A stretch of 64,000 nucleotides of DNA from Xiphias gladius (lineage: Eukaryota; Chordata; Actinopteri; Istiophoriformes; Xiphiidae): NCBI RefSeq assembly GCF_016859285.1, contig NC_053400.1, positions 16,386,001-16,450,000 on the forward strand, in the 5' to 3' direction. Each line of letters opens with the position of its first letter. Positions within the stretch are counted from its first letter, which is position 1. Both the position numbers and the translations under genes were made by a program. Positions 1 to 12,881 of the stretch are shown here, piece by piece. The notes beneath the pieces are model-generated. The model was not told the DNA's origin. It ran no database searches and was given only the letters and a program-made list of their open reading frames with translations.

Positions 1-1034
1 ATTGATTATTAAAAAAACTGCTTTTCTGTGGCTTGACTAATCAATGAATCAGGCATCCTTTATGGCTCTGAGGTTATTTTTTGGCAGTGAAAAATATTGA
101 GGAAAAATTAGGGAAAAAATTACATTGGGACAATGGTAAGTGCACAGCAGAGAGGGGATTGTAAGGTCAAGAAGAATGACAGCAGCTGCTCCTTTTTAAC
201 ATGATGTAACAACTGTCTTACAAGTTAGCACTGCTATTAGCATGTACTAGCTTGTATGAATAATTGTTTATTAGCTCACCCGCCCAAATCTAAATATAGG
301 CGAGAAGTCAGATGAGATAATAAAGTACAAATAATTAACAGAAGACAAGCAGCCTGTGCTGTGAAACTTCTTTTTAACTATTTAATGTCATGTACAGTAA
401 AATATTCAAAATAACTGAAAAACAGCTGTGGACAATAAATGTCCATCAGAAGGGCCCCATCGGATTATGCATTCCTTGAACAACTGTTGACTGGGCTCAC
501 CTCTTTTTAAGATTTTGGCTTCGTTTGTTTTTTTTTTTCTTGTATTTGTGTCTACGTGTGAGGGGAGGGTGTCTCAGCTTATAAGTAATTAACAAGCCAT
601 TTGCTCCACCTAGGGAAGTAGTGAAGTTACTCACGCGTTGCAGCCTGACAAGGTCACTGGCTGATAGATGAGCCTGAGCAAGGGGATTTTGTGAAGGCAG
701 GCAGAACTGTGGGAACCAGACTATTAGTGGGTGGAAGGTAGGCAGCCATGTTGGATGATGACCATCAGACTGGTTTACATGGATACTCACCATTTGGCTG
801 CCTGACAGGGGAAAAGCGGACACCTGGGCTCAACTTACTCTTAACACACAGTCATTTATCTTTGAGGAGGCTGAGCAGGCAATTTGCCAGCAATTTAGGA
901 ACACTGTGTGCTTTTTTGAAACACAAGCAAATAATTTTTTTGCATAAACTTTAGTAGCCTAATATAGAGGTAGGAAAAATATAGAGTTAGACGAATACTG
1001 AGGTGAGAACGCACACAATCACCCACACAATAAA
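1..1034. other. intergenic, no gene recognised
   Basis: AT-rich sequence with short open frames only, none with codon character or splice signals that I trust. In human synteny the gene upstream of EIF3M is WT1; nothing resembling a WT1 zinc finger is visible here. Confidence 0.6.
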
Positions 1035-1036
1035 TA

Positions 1037-1484
1037 CTCAGCTGCCAGTTTATTAGGTAGACATTGCAAGAACTAATGCAGTGTGATAGAACAGGCCTGC
1101 AGTAAATCCTCCTTCAAGGTTATAATGTTGAGTTTTGTTGTTTTTGTTGAAACTGTACGGTCTTTTTGGAGGATGTACTTTGCTGTGATGTTGAACTCTA
1201 TTGCTTTACAGAGAGAAGTATTTCTGTTATTTAGCCTACCCTTATTGATATGAATGGGGTGGACAAAATACAAGACACACTTCTCAATATAATGCAATAC
1301 AGTTGAACCAAGCCATAAACTAAATCCTCTAAAACGACCATTCAGTTGAATCAACACTTCCCTTAAACTGTTTCAACAACAGCTGAACATTATAACTTTC
1401 ATGGACAGAGGATTTATTTCAGGACTGTTGTAGTAGACTGCATTAGTTTTAGCTAGGTGTACCTAATAAACTGGTAACTGAGTG
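1037..1484. mobile_element. MITE with ~75-bp terminal inverted repeats
   Basis: The left end (from about 1037) and the reverse complement of the right end (to 1484) align over about 75 bp with few differences. Both carry CAGTTTATTAGGTA followed by an ACTAATGCAGT block and an AAATCCTC block. TA dinucleotides at 1035-1036 and 1485-1486 could be the target duplication. There is no transposase inside, so this is a non-autonomous DNA element of about 450 bp. The terminal motif with a TTTATTAGGTA core is one I remember as widespread in fish and amphibian genomes; the superfamily is not certain. Confidence 0.75.
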
Positions 1485-1486
1485 TA

Positions 1487-3290
1487 TGTCCCTATAAACA
1501 TAAGGTCAATCCATAGTATATTAACATTTCACTAAAAGAAACAAAATAAAGCCGCTCGTTTTTCAGCTTGTCTCGGTCTTTTTTTTCTTTGAGAATTTAT
1601 CCAATTCTGTTTTGAAATGGTCTCCTTAGACAGTAATTAAAACATTTTCATTTCTCATGAATTTATGGAAAATATTACTGAAGTGAAGTTAAAACAAATT
1701 GCCTCCCATTTGCAAGGCGTGATGGTATTTACTCATAATAAAACATTTTCAATACTCTGTGGACGGGATGTAACATAGAAAATGACATTTTGATGTGAAT
1801 AATCATCTGGCAATATCCGTAATGATTTCACAACCTCAAGGGAACTCGTGACTTCAAGAAGAATACTATCTGACAAAAACAGAAAGACCAATACTCTTCC
1901 ACTGAATTCTGCAAACATACAACAACACAAAACACCCACTCAGACATCAGTGCAAGTTACATGGGAAATGTCTGTTGCTAGATTATGTATCCTATGAAGA
2001 CTACATTGCCAGGTTAGATTTAGAATGATGTTAAACAGACTAAATCCTAGTTTAATAAATGTACCAGGTACAGTCTCCTTGGAGTTAAATGGTTTTCTGG
2101 AGTGCAATATCCATGTTATTCTCAGGACATTCTGCCATGAATATTATAAAGGCTACCAGGCATCATAACACACTGTGGCATTTTAAAGACCTTTTAAAGA
2201 AGACAAAAACAATGTCTCATATGCACCTGGGGCTTCAAAGCCTCCAAAACTCTTATTCTGGACTTGAAATACACCAGGCACTTGACAACAGCTGTTAATC
2301 AGATAATGAAAGCCTCAGAGTTACACAAGCACACTTGTGGAGAAGCAGCTATAAATTCTTTGCCATGACAGCATACGAGGGTGGGATTTGGTACCAGGCA
2401 CTTGCCTTCCCAACAGAATGACGCATCACACTACCACTATGGTGAAAGACTCCACCGGCTAGTTCCCCTCTGCACACAATTTTAAGGCGTTTATCCTTTG
2501 AATGCAACAGAGCTCAGTTCCCTAACTGTAACTGCTAAGAGAAATACATGAAATACAGACCCCTCAACGAATTATGACATGGCACGATGTGTCTCCATGT
2601 TTTAGGAATTCCCCAAAAATACACAGTTTTGTGATAGATGAACTGTGAGCTGCAGTACAGCTTGGAAATGGAAAACACTCCACGGTGTCTCCAGCCGGTT
2701 TCAACACCTCAGATGTTAGTAACCTGACTCCATAGTTTTAGGGTGAACTCCTGCTCCACTTACCCTCTTCACCTCACTCACCTCACTCACCTCAATCACC
2801 GTGTGACCTGCCATGGTAACAATACACAGGATCCCACTTGGCACAGAGGCCCAACACGCGCACCCACAGGTCAGCCGGTGTATGATGGAAGAGTGCTGCC
2901 CTATGACACTGACAGGGTTTTCCGAGTTGGAAAGTTCTGGGCCTGCTTTGGTGGTCCGCACAGATGAACTGAAGCTCAATCACATAACCTCTCCTTGGGA
3001 TCAGGTTCCCCTGTGTAGGCCCTAACTCTCATCCAAGACATCTAGGGTTAGGAGAGGAGGAGACTGATGTCTGGATGAGAAAGAATGAAAGATTAGGATA
3101 TGTTGCTGGAAGTCCGGGTGACTAAAAAATATTAGGAGGCTGTCTGATCTCTGAAGGAAGGGTTCGCACAAGCTGAAGCCGTGCAGCACTACAGGGATAT
3201 TCATTTGATATTCATTGAACCTATATAATTCATGTGTATAATAGTGGTACATATTTTTTATATTACTCATAGATCTTAAAACTAACAATA
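1487..3290. other. intergenic upstream of eif3m
   Basis: No gene recognised. A short degenerate tandem of a CACCTCACTC-like 10-mer lies at about 2766-2800. Overlapping open frames on both strands at 2716-3025 share this repeat and look like chance. Confidence 0.55.
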
Positions 3291-3299
3291 CAAGGAGAG

Positions 3300-3446
3300 G
3301 GGCTGTGGCTAGTTACTGTGGCTTTAACAACTTGACCCGGAACAGTTTCGCAGTTACACCGGCACTCTTCCCTTTTCTTTTCCGCTCAGGTCTAAGCGGT
3401 GGTGGGAGCGTGGATTTCATTATCTAGGCTCACAAACTCGCCAAAA
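3300..3446 (+). promoter_or_regulatory. eif3m: eif3m promoter and 5' UTR with pyrimidine tract
   Basis: GC-richer than the flanks. A C/T run (about 3363-3387, CACTCTTCCCTTTTCTTTTC) lies 60-85 nt before the start codon. If transcription starts at a C in this run the mRNA would be a 5'TOP message, as for many translation genes. The actual start site is not visible, so the TOP assignment is an inference. Confidence 0.5.
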
Positions 3447-4024
3447 ATGAGCGTCCCAGCATTTATCGACATTACGGAAGAAGACCAGGTACGACCCGCG
3501 TCTTTGAAAAAGTCAATTGACATAGTTCCGCCTGCGGATGAGTTGATAAATGGAAACTAGCCAACGGGATAACGTAGCATGCTAGCCAGCTAAAACGCTA
3601 ACCGTTCTTAGCTGCTGACAGGTACATGCTGATTGTTAGCTACATGCTGATTATGTGACATGTGGAATCAAATAATGTTTTTTTTTTACATGGTTTAACT
3701 TAACATTTAGATTTTATGCATGTAAATTAGTTGAGAGTTGTTGCCAATAGCGGCCTTAAGCTCAATGTATTTACGGCTAACGCTGTCACAAATGATGTAA
3801 CGTCAGGGTAGCTCAGAATGCTAACTGCTTAGCCCGACATCTAAATAAACAGACGGGGGAAAAAAATAGTAGTTAATTACGGCTGAAACCTTTACCTATC
3901 AGTAAGATATAATCCAAGATCCTCCCCTATAGCTGGCGGCAGCAAATATTCTTGACGTTCAAAACAGAAAGACATGAGACATAGCTATTATATCTATATT
4001 TTTATATTATCGACACATTGTCAT

Positions 4025-4055
<31 letters not shown>

Positions 4056-7000
4056 GATGAGATTGGTATTTATCTACTTTTATTTATCCACTAAAACTAA
4101 TTATTTTACTGTCTACAGGCTTCAGAGCTGAGAGCCTACATCAAATCCAAAGGAGCTGATATCTCAGAAGAGAACTCAGAAGGTGGACTTCATGTAGATC
4201 TAGCTCAGATCATTGAGGCGTGTGACGTCTGCCTCAAAGACGATGATAAAGGTAGTTGATGATGAAGAACACCCCTTTTTCTCACCCACGATTACTTATT
4301 TATATATTGGACAATGACAAGCAATAGACCTTTTTCATTAGGATATATATTTAACTTGTGTTACCAGTAAATGTGCAGGTGTAATTAACAACATTTTATA
4401 TGGTTCACTTGTATTAAGTGTCCCAGTGCATTATTCCAGTGATCCAGCATGCACAATGCCAGCCCTGGAACTGGCACACCTCAATGAAATTCAGTTATTA
4501 TTGATGTGATTAATTACACCTGCTGTGACATGTCAAATGTGCCATGAATAAAGCCTAATAATGTTGAATGCAGCTGACTCTGCAACTACTCCTGGATGGA
4601 TAAAAATGTATCATTACTTATGTCCCCCTCTCTGCATCTATCTGCAGATGTAGAGAGTGTGATGAACAGCATCGTGTCACTGCTGTTGATCCTGGAGACA
4701 GAGAAGCAGGAGGCTCTCATTGAAAGTCTTTGTGAGAAACTGGTGAAGTTTCGTGAAGGAGAGAGACCCTCTCTCAGGATGCAGCTGTGAGTCTATGTGC
4801 ATCACTTTTTTCCCTTAACTCTTTCACAGCAACACCTCCACTTACTGTTGTTTCTGAAATTTTGGGGAAAAAAAGAACACCCTCCATATGGAAACTAATT
4901 AGGTCACTGTTTTGATTTTATACAATATTAGGATTGTTAATGTAGTGGCAGTTTACCATTGTTTGGATGCCAGAAGGAACTTAAAAAAGAAGCAAAGTAT
5001 TTACCTTCAATTCAAAACAAACAGCATGTGTCAAGAAAACATATAACTGTATAAAGAAAAAATAAAATCTTTGTACAAACGTATGACTACCTATTTCATT
5101 CTGTGGTGTTACAGGCTGAGCAACCTGTTCCACGGCATGGATGAGAACACTCCAGTGAGGTATACTGTCTTCTGTAGCCTCATCAAGGTGGCAGCAACTT
5201 GCAATGCCATCTCCTTCATCCCCACTGACCTTGATCAGGTATATCTTTTCACCACGATCAACTGGAATAACTGACCGTAAAAATTGTCAGTTTCATAGTG
5301 TATGTCTTTGGCTGCGGAGACAGTTAAATGATGAAAAAAGTTGTTTATCAAGTGGTTCAAATGTCCACAGGCTGCATTTTTTTTCTCTGCAGCTGATTTT
5401 TGATACCTGTTTGTGACCCTGATCAGGTGCGCAAGTGGATTATTGACTGGAACCTGAACACAGAGAAGAAGCACACACTCTTGAGGCTGGTGTATGAAGC
5501 ATTGGTTGACTGCAAAAAAAGGTAAATACATCAAGGGTCAGATGTGTGAAATGCATGTTTTGGTGTGCACAGAACTAGAAATTAGAGTATACTTTTTATG
5601 TTAAAAATTGTATAAACTCCTGCATGAATAATTTTTTGCTGTTGCACATATACATATTTCTATGTGTAACTCTTTTGGAGGTCTCAGACCTGTGGCAGCT
5701 GAAAGAATGGAGTCCAAGTAAAATTTTGCCCAAATTTTGTCTTTATATTATTTTCCAGTGAGGTGTGTACACATGATGTAATGCATGTATAGAAGTGCAG
5801 ATATTTTCAGGGCTCGTTTTGTTATTCTCGATAGACATTTAGGCATTGGATAAGTGTTTATTAAAAAAATAATATACGTTCTTTAGATTATACATACATA
5901 CCTCTGGGCCCTAGATTCTATGTGAGTTTGTGTGTTATCTTTTGAGTAAATTATCTCAGAAAAAAAAAGAAAAGTTTTCAACATTGTATTTACTCATTTC
6001 ATAGTGAGCCTGCAGCAAAAGTGATGGTTGAGCTGCTGGGAAGTTACACAGAAGACAATGCTTCACAAGCACGGGTTGATGCCCACAGGTAAACTTGGAG
6101 AATTTGTCATTAAGCCTCAATATACTGTACGTCCCCCATACTTACTTCCATCTGTGTGCGTTATATATAGATGTATCGTCCGTGCCCTCAAAGACCCCAA
6201 CACCTTCCTGTTTGACCACCTGCTCACCCTGAAACCTGTTCGCTTCCTGGAGGGAGAACTCATCCATGACGTGAGTACTGAAGGACGTGTAATGCTTTAC
6301 AGGGACATGTATATAAAAGAGATTAATGCCATTCTCAGGTTCTTGCTACAAACATCCACCATAGTAACTAGATTCCAATCAATTTAGCGCTTGAAAAATG
6401 TCTTAATGCCTTCCATGGCCCACAAAGCACATCCAAAAAACATTGTTTCTCAAAGCAAATTTTCCATTACTCATTGTGACAACCCTGTCAATCTTGTACG
6501 TGTAGAATGCCAACTTGCGTCATGTGATTAGTATGGTAACACACAGTTGTGTGAAGGCCTCCTGAGTTTTAGATGCATTTCTGATATGTAGTGACAGTGA
6601 CAGCTAAGGCACAGCCCAGTATCAAATCGATGACCACTTAAAAAGTTTGAATGGTGAGCAGCAGGAATGTTTGTACATTACCAGCTGAACCGGTTGAGAC
6701 AATGGAAAAATATTTTTGTCTCGGGTGTTTGCACAATCTCTTAGAGTTTTGAGAGGTCAATAGAGTGGCAGTTCCAAAGGTATTAATACTGTAGCCCAAT
6801 GTACATCATGGACAAACCAGTGAGCAGAAAGCCAGAGTGATGTGCATTCCATTTGTTGACATGATTATAATAATAACTGTCAGCCTGAATGAATTCAAAG
6901 ATGATCTAATTGTGATCATACCGTCTTATAATTGCATTTCTCCCTCTTCTTCCTCTGCCTTTTCAGCTATTAACCATCTTTGTGAGCGCAAAACTAGCAG

Positions 7001-9287
7001 CATATGTAAAATTTTACCAGAGTAACAAAGACTTCATTGATTCTCTGGGTAAGTAGCTGCAGCTTGAGATATTAGCTGCACAATTCTACACACTCATACA
7101 TATGCATACCGTGTTTAAAAGTACAGTACGCAGTTTGATAATTGAGAAAAAAATTTACATGTTCTATAAAAGTTCGATTATCCTAAAACCTCAGTGTACA
7201 TGTAGTCGGTTAGTGATAGAATGTATCTCTGTTCCTTAACATATTTATAAATCAGTATTGATGTATTATAACTCAATCTGCTTTATAAGCAACCTGTTTA
7301 GTGATATGATGCTGCTACTTTAAGGGGGTACTTTTTTTTAAAGTAGTTTAGAGTATTTTAAATCTTTTCCCACTTTTGCCACTGTAAGATCAGCCTTACT
7401 ATAATTTTATACAGTTTAAACATACTGCTGATGGTGTGGTTGTGACGGGGTGTTTGGGGAAAATGGCAAAATCTCTAACAGGAAAAATAATCTTGGGATC
7501 TAAATATAATGGCAAATTTGATTTCCAGGCAAGTTATTCTGCATATATATGAGAAAATAAAAATAAAAAATTCGTATTCATACTGAGCCAATGTACAGTG
7601 CTCTGTTTACACAGTACGGGAATGTGTGTGTGTCAGCAGTGTGTCTCTTTCTCACTACTAAAGGCTTAGGTGTAATTAAAAGCAAGTGTAGGATGGATTC
7701 TCAAAACAGACAGTGTAGAGTGATGTTTGTGTTAATGTGTAGATTCCCTGACTGCTTGCTCCTAAATGTAGAAACAATTATAACAGGGAAACTCCCAGAG
7801 TCAAGAGTAATCGACTGTGACTGCTCTGTGCTTAATGATTCCTGTGTGCTGTTCTCCAGGCCTGTCTCACGAGCAAAACATGGCCAAGATGCGTCTGCTC
7901 ACATTCATGGGCATGGCAGTGGAATTCAAGGAGATCTCGTTCGACACCATGCAACAGGAGCTGCAGATCGGAGCCGATGACGTTGAAGCCTTTGTCATTG
8001 ACGGTACAAGCTCTACACCTAAAATAAATCTTTGCTGTCCACCCTTATTAAGCACACTGTTAGTTTCTTGCAACAACAAGCAGTGAAAGAGAGAGAGAAG
8101 CGATTCAACAGTGGCCTGACTTTTTTCTGTCATTGATTTACTGCCATCTTCTACCAAAACAATATGTTTCCCTTCTTAAAAAAAAAAAAAAAGAATGCAG
8201 TGGTGATGATGGGACATAAATAGGATTTTACAAACTGCAGTGAAATACGGCATAAAAGCAAGACTAGCACTTTTAGTGTTTTGTGACTGGGATTAGCTTC
8301 CTCTCCAATTTCATTTTCCAAGTGCAGTCTCTTAAAGCACGCACGTGTCAGTTGAGCTTTTAGTGCTTTCTGTCAGCGCTTTTGCCGTCTCTTAATTCCC
8401 TTCCTGTCTGCTTTTTTTCTTCTTAGCTGTTCGGACCAAGATGGTGTACTGCAAAATTGACCAGACACAGCGAAAAGTTGTTGTGAGGTAAGTACCTCCA
8501 TTGAACCCCCATACATGGCTTAACGTTGTTACATTTTGAATAATTAAAGCTCTATGTTACATGTGATCAAATTTATAGAACTGGTACCAGTCCAGTTTTA
8601 AAGTACTTTGCCTTGATAGAAACTGTCCTGATACTATTGGTTTCACCACTACCACGCCCACATTGTTGATAAAAGTACAGAGTGTCTTTATTTGCTAATG
8701 CAGTCTATACTATGTTAAGCATAAGGCATCATTACCTTGAATGCATTTCTTTAACATTGTCATTTTGCATTGTTTGTGACTGATTCATCATTTGTTAAAT
8801 TTAAATTTAGGACTACTTTGTACTACTTCTCACTGGTATTTAAAAGTAAAAGTTAAAAGTGAAACTTAACTGAGAAAGCTGAAATTCTGTTGATGTAAAA
8901 ACAACTTCAGGTTTACATTAAAGATGCCTTTTTCTCATTATGTGAGGTCTTCTCTTTTATCTTCTTAATTTGACTTGAAGGCTTTGATATGATATGAGGT
9001 TTTAATACAGAATATGGAATATAGGGCAACGTCATGGCTATTTTCATAGTTTCATTTACTGTAGCTCTTTTGTTTCTCCTAGGATGCGGGACATGACCTT
9101 GACCATGACCTGCATTTATTTTGTCAGTTTAACATTCTTACTTCTCTGTTTCCATTCCATCAGCCACAGCACGCACCGCACTTTTGGCAAGCAGCAGTGG
9201 CAGCAGCTGTACGACAGCCTCAGCTCCTGGAAGGCCAACCTAGCAGCCGTTAAGACCAGTCTGCAAGCCCTGTCACCTTCTGCTTAA
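3447..9287 (+). CDS. eif3m: eukaryotic translation initiation factor 3 subunit M
   Basis: Complete gene, 11 coding exons: 3447-3488, 4119-4251, 4648-4786, 5115-5238, 5427-5521, 6005-6088, 6171-6270, 6967-7048, 7860-8003, 8427-8487 and 9164-9287. All introns are GT-AG and phases agree, giving 375 aa (human about 374). The start [14 protein letters not shown] follows CCAAAA. Recognisable blocks are [51 protein letters not shown] and [14 protein letters not shown]. The C-terminal half (about residues 180-340) is the PCI domain, which packs eIF3m into the eIF3 PCI/MPN core, where the complex binds the 40S subunit in the cytoplasm. The first gene of the block; it reads toward prrg4. It matches the human protein almost residue for residue in exons 6-10, so identification is secure. 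No frameshift or missing segment. Confidence 0.97.
4025..4050. repeat. (CA)n microsatellite
   Basis: About 13 CA units in eif3m intron 1, 70 nt before the exon 2 acceptor. Confidence 0.95.
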
Positions 9288-9368
9288 TTCCACCTAAACC
9301 CAACTGTCTAGACTCTGTTTCTTCTTTCCAGATTTCCAGACTGAACTGATCAGTTTTTATATTCATTC

Positions 9369-9374
9369 AATAAA
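9369..9374 (+). terminator. eif3m: eif3m poly(A) signal AATAAA
   Basis: Canonical hexamer 82 nt after the stop codon, followed by a T-rich stretch (GATTGCTTTTTTTCTTG). Implies a very short 3' UTR of about 100 nt. Confidence 0.8.
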
Positions 9375-9399
9375 AGAACAGTGGAGGTCAGCTGTGATT

Positions 9400-11268
9400 G
9401 CTTTTTTTCTTGTTGAATTAACATAGCAAGTCAAATTTGATGGATAATTTGAAATTTTGAGAAGCAGCCAGAAGCTTTGCTGTCCAATTAATGGATAATA
9501 CATATACTGTGTTATCAGTCATTTCAGACAACTACCCCTCTCGTTACCTTATCATCTTTTCAGAATGCCATTCACTGACTTAATGGGGACTCGTTCTCAA
9601 GCAGCTCACATCATCTGCTTTTAGTTAAAGGACAGCACGTCGGTATTAGATGAGCTGTGAGAAATAGCCTAAAACGAGAGGGTCACTTGTCTGGGAACAC
9701 ATGAGAAGTGACAATGGCAATGTGAACTTAAGATGACCCTGTCTGCTGAGGTCAGAGCTTTATTACTGTAACATCAACACTTACAGCTTGTGGTGTAGCC
9801 TGATTCACTGCCATTACAAATGTTAAACTGTCCACTGGGTCACAGATAGTGTTCAACTGCAGTCAGCATGACTCATTCTTTATGTGTCAGAAAAGTGGAA
9901 AAACAAGGACTTCTAAATTTCAGTTTTTAAGTTTCCCCTCCCCTTTGCCTATTGATGTTAAGTAAAGTGCCATTTATCCTGCACAGAAATCTGTTCTCAG
10001 GCACCGGTCCAGGGCTTTAGGATGTGAACTCCTAATGATATACGGCCCAGGCATTAGGTGTAAAAGGGGTCTGTTGGAGTTCCCTCCCTCTGGGGCTGTG
10101 ATGAAATCAGCACAAACTGACAAAGTGCAGACTACTGACAATGCACTCTTTGAATTCCCATCCCCCACCCCAAATCCGCAGCTCACCCATTTTTTTCTGA
10201 CTAAAGAAGCTACAGTTCAACCTCTATACCTTTTTTTTTTTTTTTTGTTGGTGCCGGGCCACTCCTTACTCTATACTGAGTATTTTTATTATCTGAACAC
10301 TGCAGCCCTGCTACTAAAATGTTTTTACTCAGATTAATTGGGCACTAGAGGTATACTTTTATTGCAGTGTGTTTTCTTTCCTCTCAGACTAGAGGTCTGC
10401 TGAGGCTCACCGCTCACTTCTGTCCAGTTGTCCACGGGGAGCAGCATCTCCCAGCTCTTATCAGAGGGTTTAAATCACAGAACACATTCTCAGGAGTATA
10501 ACCTCATCACAGCCACCTGCAAGGTGGAGGGCAGAGCAGATAGAAACCAACGTGACCAAGGCTTAATAGAATGTTTGCAAAGCTTTATATCTTAGTTCCC
10601 ATCTCTCAGCATATGCTCCTCTTCTCGGCAAGCAATTGCTTTGCAACTACTTTTCTCATCCTGGACAGTAATTCCTCTCTCTTCTTGTCTCTAATTTGTC
10701 TCACTGGCTTTAAGTAACTGTTTTGTTGATGGTCCATCATGTGAGATGTCCCAGGCGTAAATAATGTGTGCTGAGGTGGGTTTATCTGGTGCAAACGCCA
10801 TGACCCCCTCTTATCATAGTTAGATAGAGGTTTTTCTGCATTGTTCGGTGATGAAAAGCCAATGAGTTGATATTCCATTTGGAAAACATTGTTTAAGATT
10901 TAACCAGTCATCCCCATCTTTTTGGCCTGTAAACCCTCAGAAAAAGAGTACAATTCAAGACTTTTACTTGAAATGGAATATTTTTATATCGTGGAAAACG
11001 ATGCTAGGTACTGGTACTTTTACTGAAAGGATTGGTTCACAGTTTTTACAGGCTGTCTTAAAACAATAGTCTGGTGCTAATATGGACACCGAAACAGAGG
11101 TTATACTTGCTGTAATCATTCCTCCTATTCATACTGGCCGTTAAGGGAACTCTTTCTAATGCTCTTCCAATGTAAGTGGTGGTTGACACAATTCACAGTC
11201 CTCTTTCTGTGCATTTCTGTGCAGTTACATTCCAAAGTTTATCAGTTGTCTGAGTTACACAAATAAAG
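9400..11268. other. intergenic eif3m to Tc1; expected ccdc73 position
   Basis: No gene recognised. A minus-strand open frame at 10606-10878 is K/R-rich near its end but has no convincing splice context and no family I know. In human, CCDC73 lies between EIF3M and PRRG4; no long coiled-coil exon is visible here. Confidence 0.5.
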
Positions 11269-11270
11269 TA

Positions 11271-12879
11271 GAGACAGTCCTGGTTGAAATAATTGGTACC
11301 CCTGAATTTGAAGTACAGTATTTAGAATATCTTAAGAAATAATTGCAAATTAACCAATTTTGTATAATCAAAATATTTTAATAAAATGTTCAAGGTTACC
11401 AAAAAACACCAAAAAAATGCTTTGATATAGTGAAATAACAAATACAGAGATAAATTGTACGGTTGACACGATGATTTGCATCCTTTTGATGAATTTAAAT
11501 TAATTCCTCAAACAAAATAAAAAACAAAACTCACCTGAACTTAGTTTTCAGTGTTCACATGACCTGAATTAACCAATGAGTGATGGTTTTCCTGTATAAA
11601 AATGAGCTGATTGTTTCCAGTTTCTTTTTTCACAATGGTGAACACCATCTGAGTTTGTGTGTTAGTTGTCTGATAGCATCAGAAATGCTATCATCAAATA
11701 ACATAATTCCAAAAGCTACATGGCAATCGCCAAAGATTCTGAAATTCATGTTTCAACAGTTCGTAATGATAAAGAAGTTTCACAGTCATAAAACTGTTAA
11801 GTTGCTTCCAGGGCGTGACGCTGAGAAGAAACTCAGTGAGAGAAGTCTCCAAAGGTTGATGCTGATTGTGGAAAAAACACCATGCAAGACATCTGAATAA
11901 CTTCAGGCTGACCTGGAACAACCTGGGGGTTTCAGCCTGTATCATATGCATCACACTAAAGCATGTAGGGCTCCAGGGGCAAAGGCCAAGGAGGACACCA
12001 CTACTGAAAGAAAGGCACAAAAAGGCAAAACTGATGTTTGCAAAAACTTTCATAGATAAACGTCAGGCTTTCTGGGATAATGTTCTATTGACAGTTGAAA
12101 CCAAAGTAGAGCTCTTTGGGAATGCAGAGGATCAGTTTGTTTATAGGTGACAAAATGAAGCCCACAAGGAAAAGAACACCCCACTTACACTAAAACATGG
12201 TGGAAGTTCTGTCAAGCTGTGGGGCTGCTTTGTGCCTCTGTTACTGGAGGCACTGAATGTATCAAATTAATGATGAAATCATAAGATCACCAAGCCATTT
12301 TAGAGCGAAATGTGTTACCCAGTGTCAGAAAACTAGATTTGAGGCAAAGGTCTTGGGTCTTTCAGCAGGATAGTGACCCAAAGCACACATCCAGCAGCAC
12401 AAAAGAATGGTTGAAAAGGAAAAGATGGACTGTTTTAAACTGGCCAGCAAAGACTCCTGACCTCAATCCCATTGACAACCTTTGCAGAGAACTGAAATCT
12501 GCCATTGCAAAAAGGTCTCCTGCAAACTTAAAAAGGCTTGAATGCATAGTAATGGAAGAGTGGAAGAAACTACCAGCAGACAGGTGCTAGAAGCTTCTAG
12601 ATGGCTACAAGAAACATTTAGAGACTGTCATTGTTGCCAAAGGTTCTGCAACCAAATAATAGTGAAGGATGGCGATAGTTATCTCTGGGGTACATTTTGT
12701 GTTTGTATTATTTCACAATTATGCAAGTTTTGTTTTTTTATTTTCTCTTGTTCAGTAACCTTGGACATTTTATTAAAATATTTTGATTATACAAAATTGG
12801 TTGATTTGCATTTATTTCTGAAGATATTCTAAGTTTTGTACTTAAAATTCAGGGGTGCCAATAATTTCAATTAAGACTC
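11271..12879 (+). mobile_element. Tc1/mariner DNA transposon, full length but dead
   Basis: About 1.6 kb, bounded by long terminal inverted repeats (left 11271-11400, right 12754-12879) that match over about 120 bp. Both contain ATTGG(T/C)ACCCCTGAATTT and CCAATTTTGTATAATC. TA dinucleotides flank both ends (11269-11270, 12880-12881), the expected Tc1 target duplication. This is a plain DNA transposon with one transposase gene inside, about 11.63-12.65 kb. The size and TIR layout are complete, so the loss of activity came by point decay and not by deletion. Confidence 0.93.
11630..12650 (+). pseudogene. Tc1 transposase pseudogene
   Basis: Three plus-strand frames carry successive parts of one Tc1-type transposase. 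At 11866-12150 lies the segment ending in LFGNAEDQFVYR, and at 12312-12590 the catalytic end with VFQQDSDPKHTS and NWPAKTPDLNPI. Pieces lie in different frames and in-frame stops occur, so no intact protein can be made. Of the DD34E catalytic triad the second Asp (QQD) is present. The first Asp position reads Val (LTVETK, codon 12094-12096, family usually D). The third position reads Asp instead of Glu (PIDNLC, codon 12474-12476), 34 residues after the second. Both changes would abolish or impair cutting by a family DD34E enzyme. An old insertion, independent of its gene neighbours. Confidence 0.88.
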
Positions 12880-12881
12880 TA

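Noticed and set aside
2716-3025. Overlapping ORFs on both strands upstream of eif3m
   Set aside because: Rest on a short CACCTCACTC repeat; no family or splice evidence.
10606-10878. Minus-strand ORF, K/R-rich, as a ccdc73 remnant
   Set aside because: The charged stretch is short and I could not match it to any CCDC73 segment; no splice sites fit.
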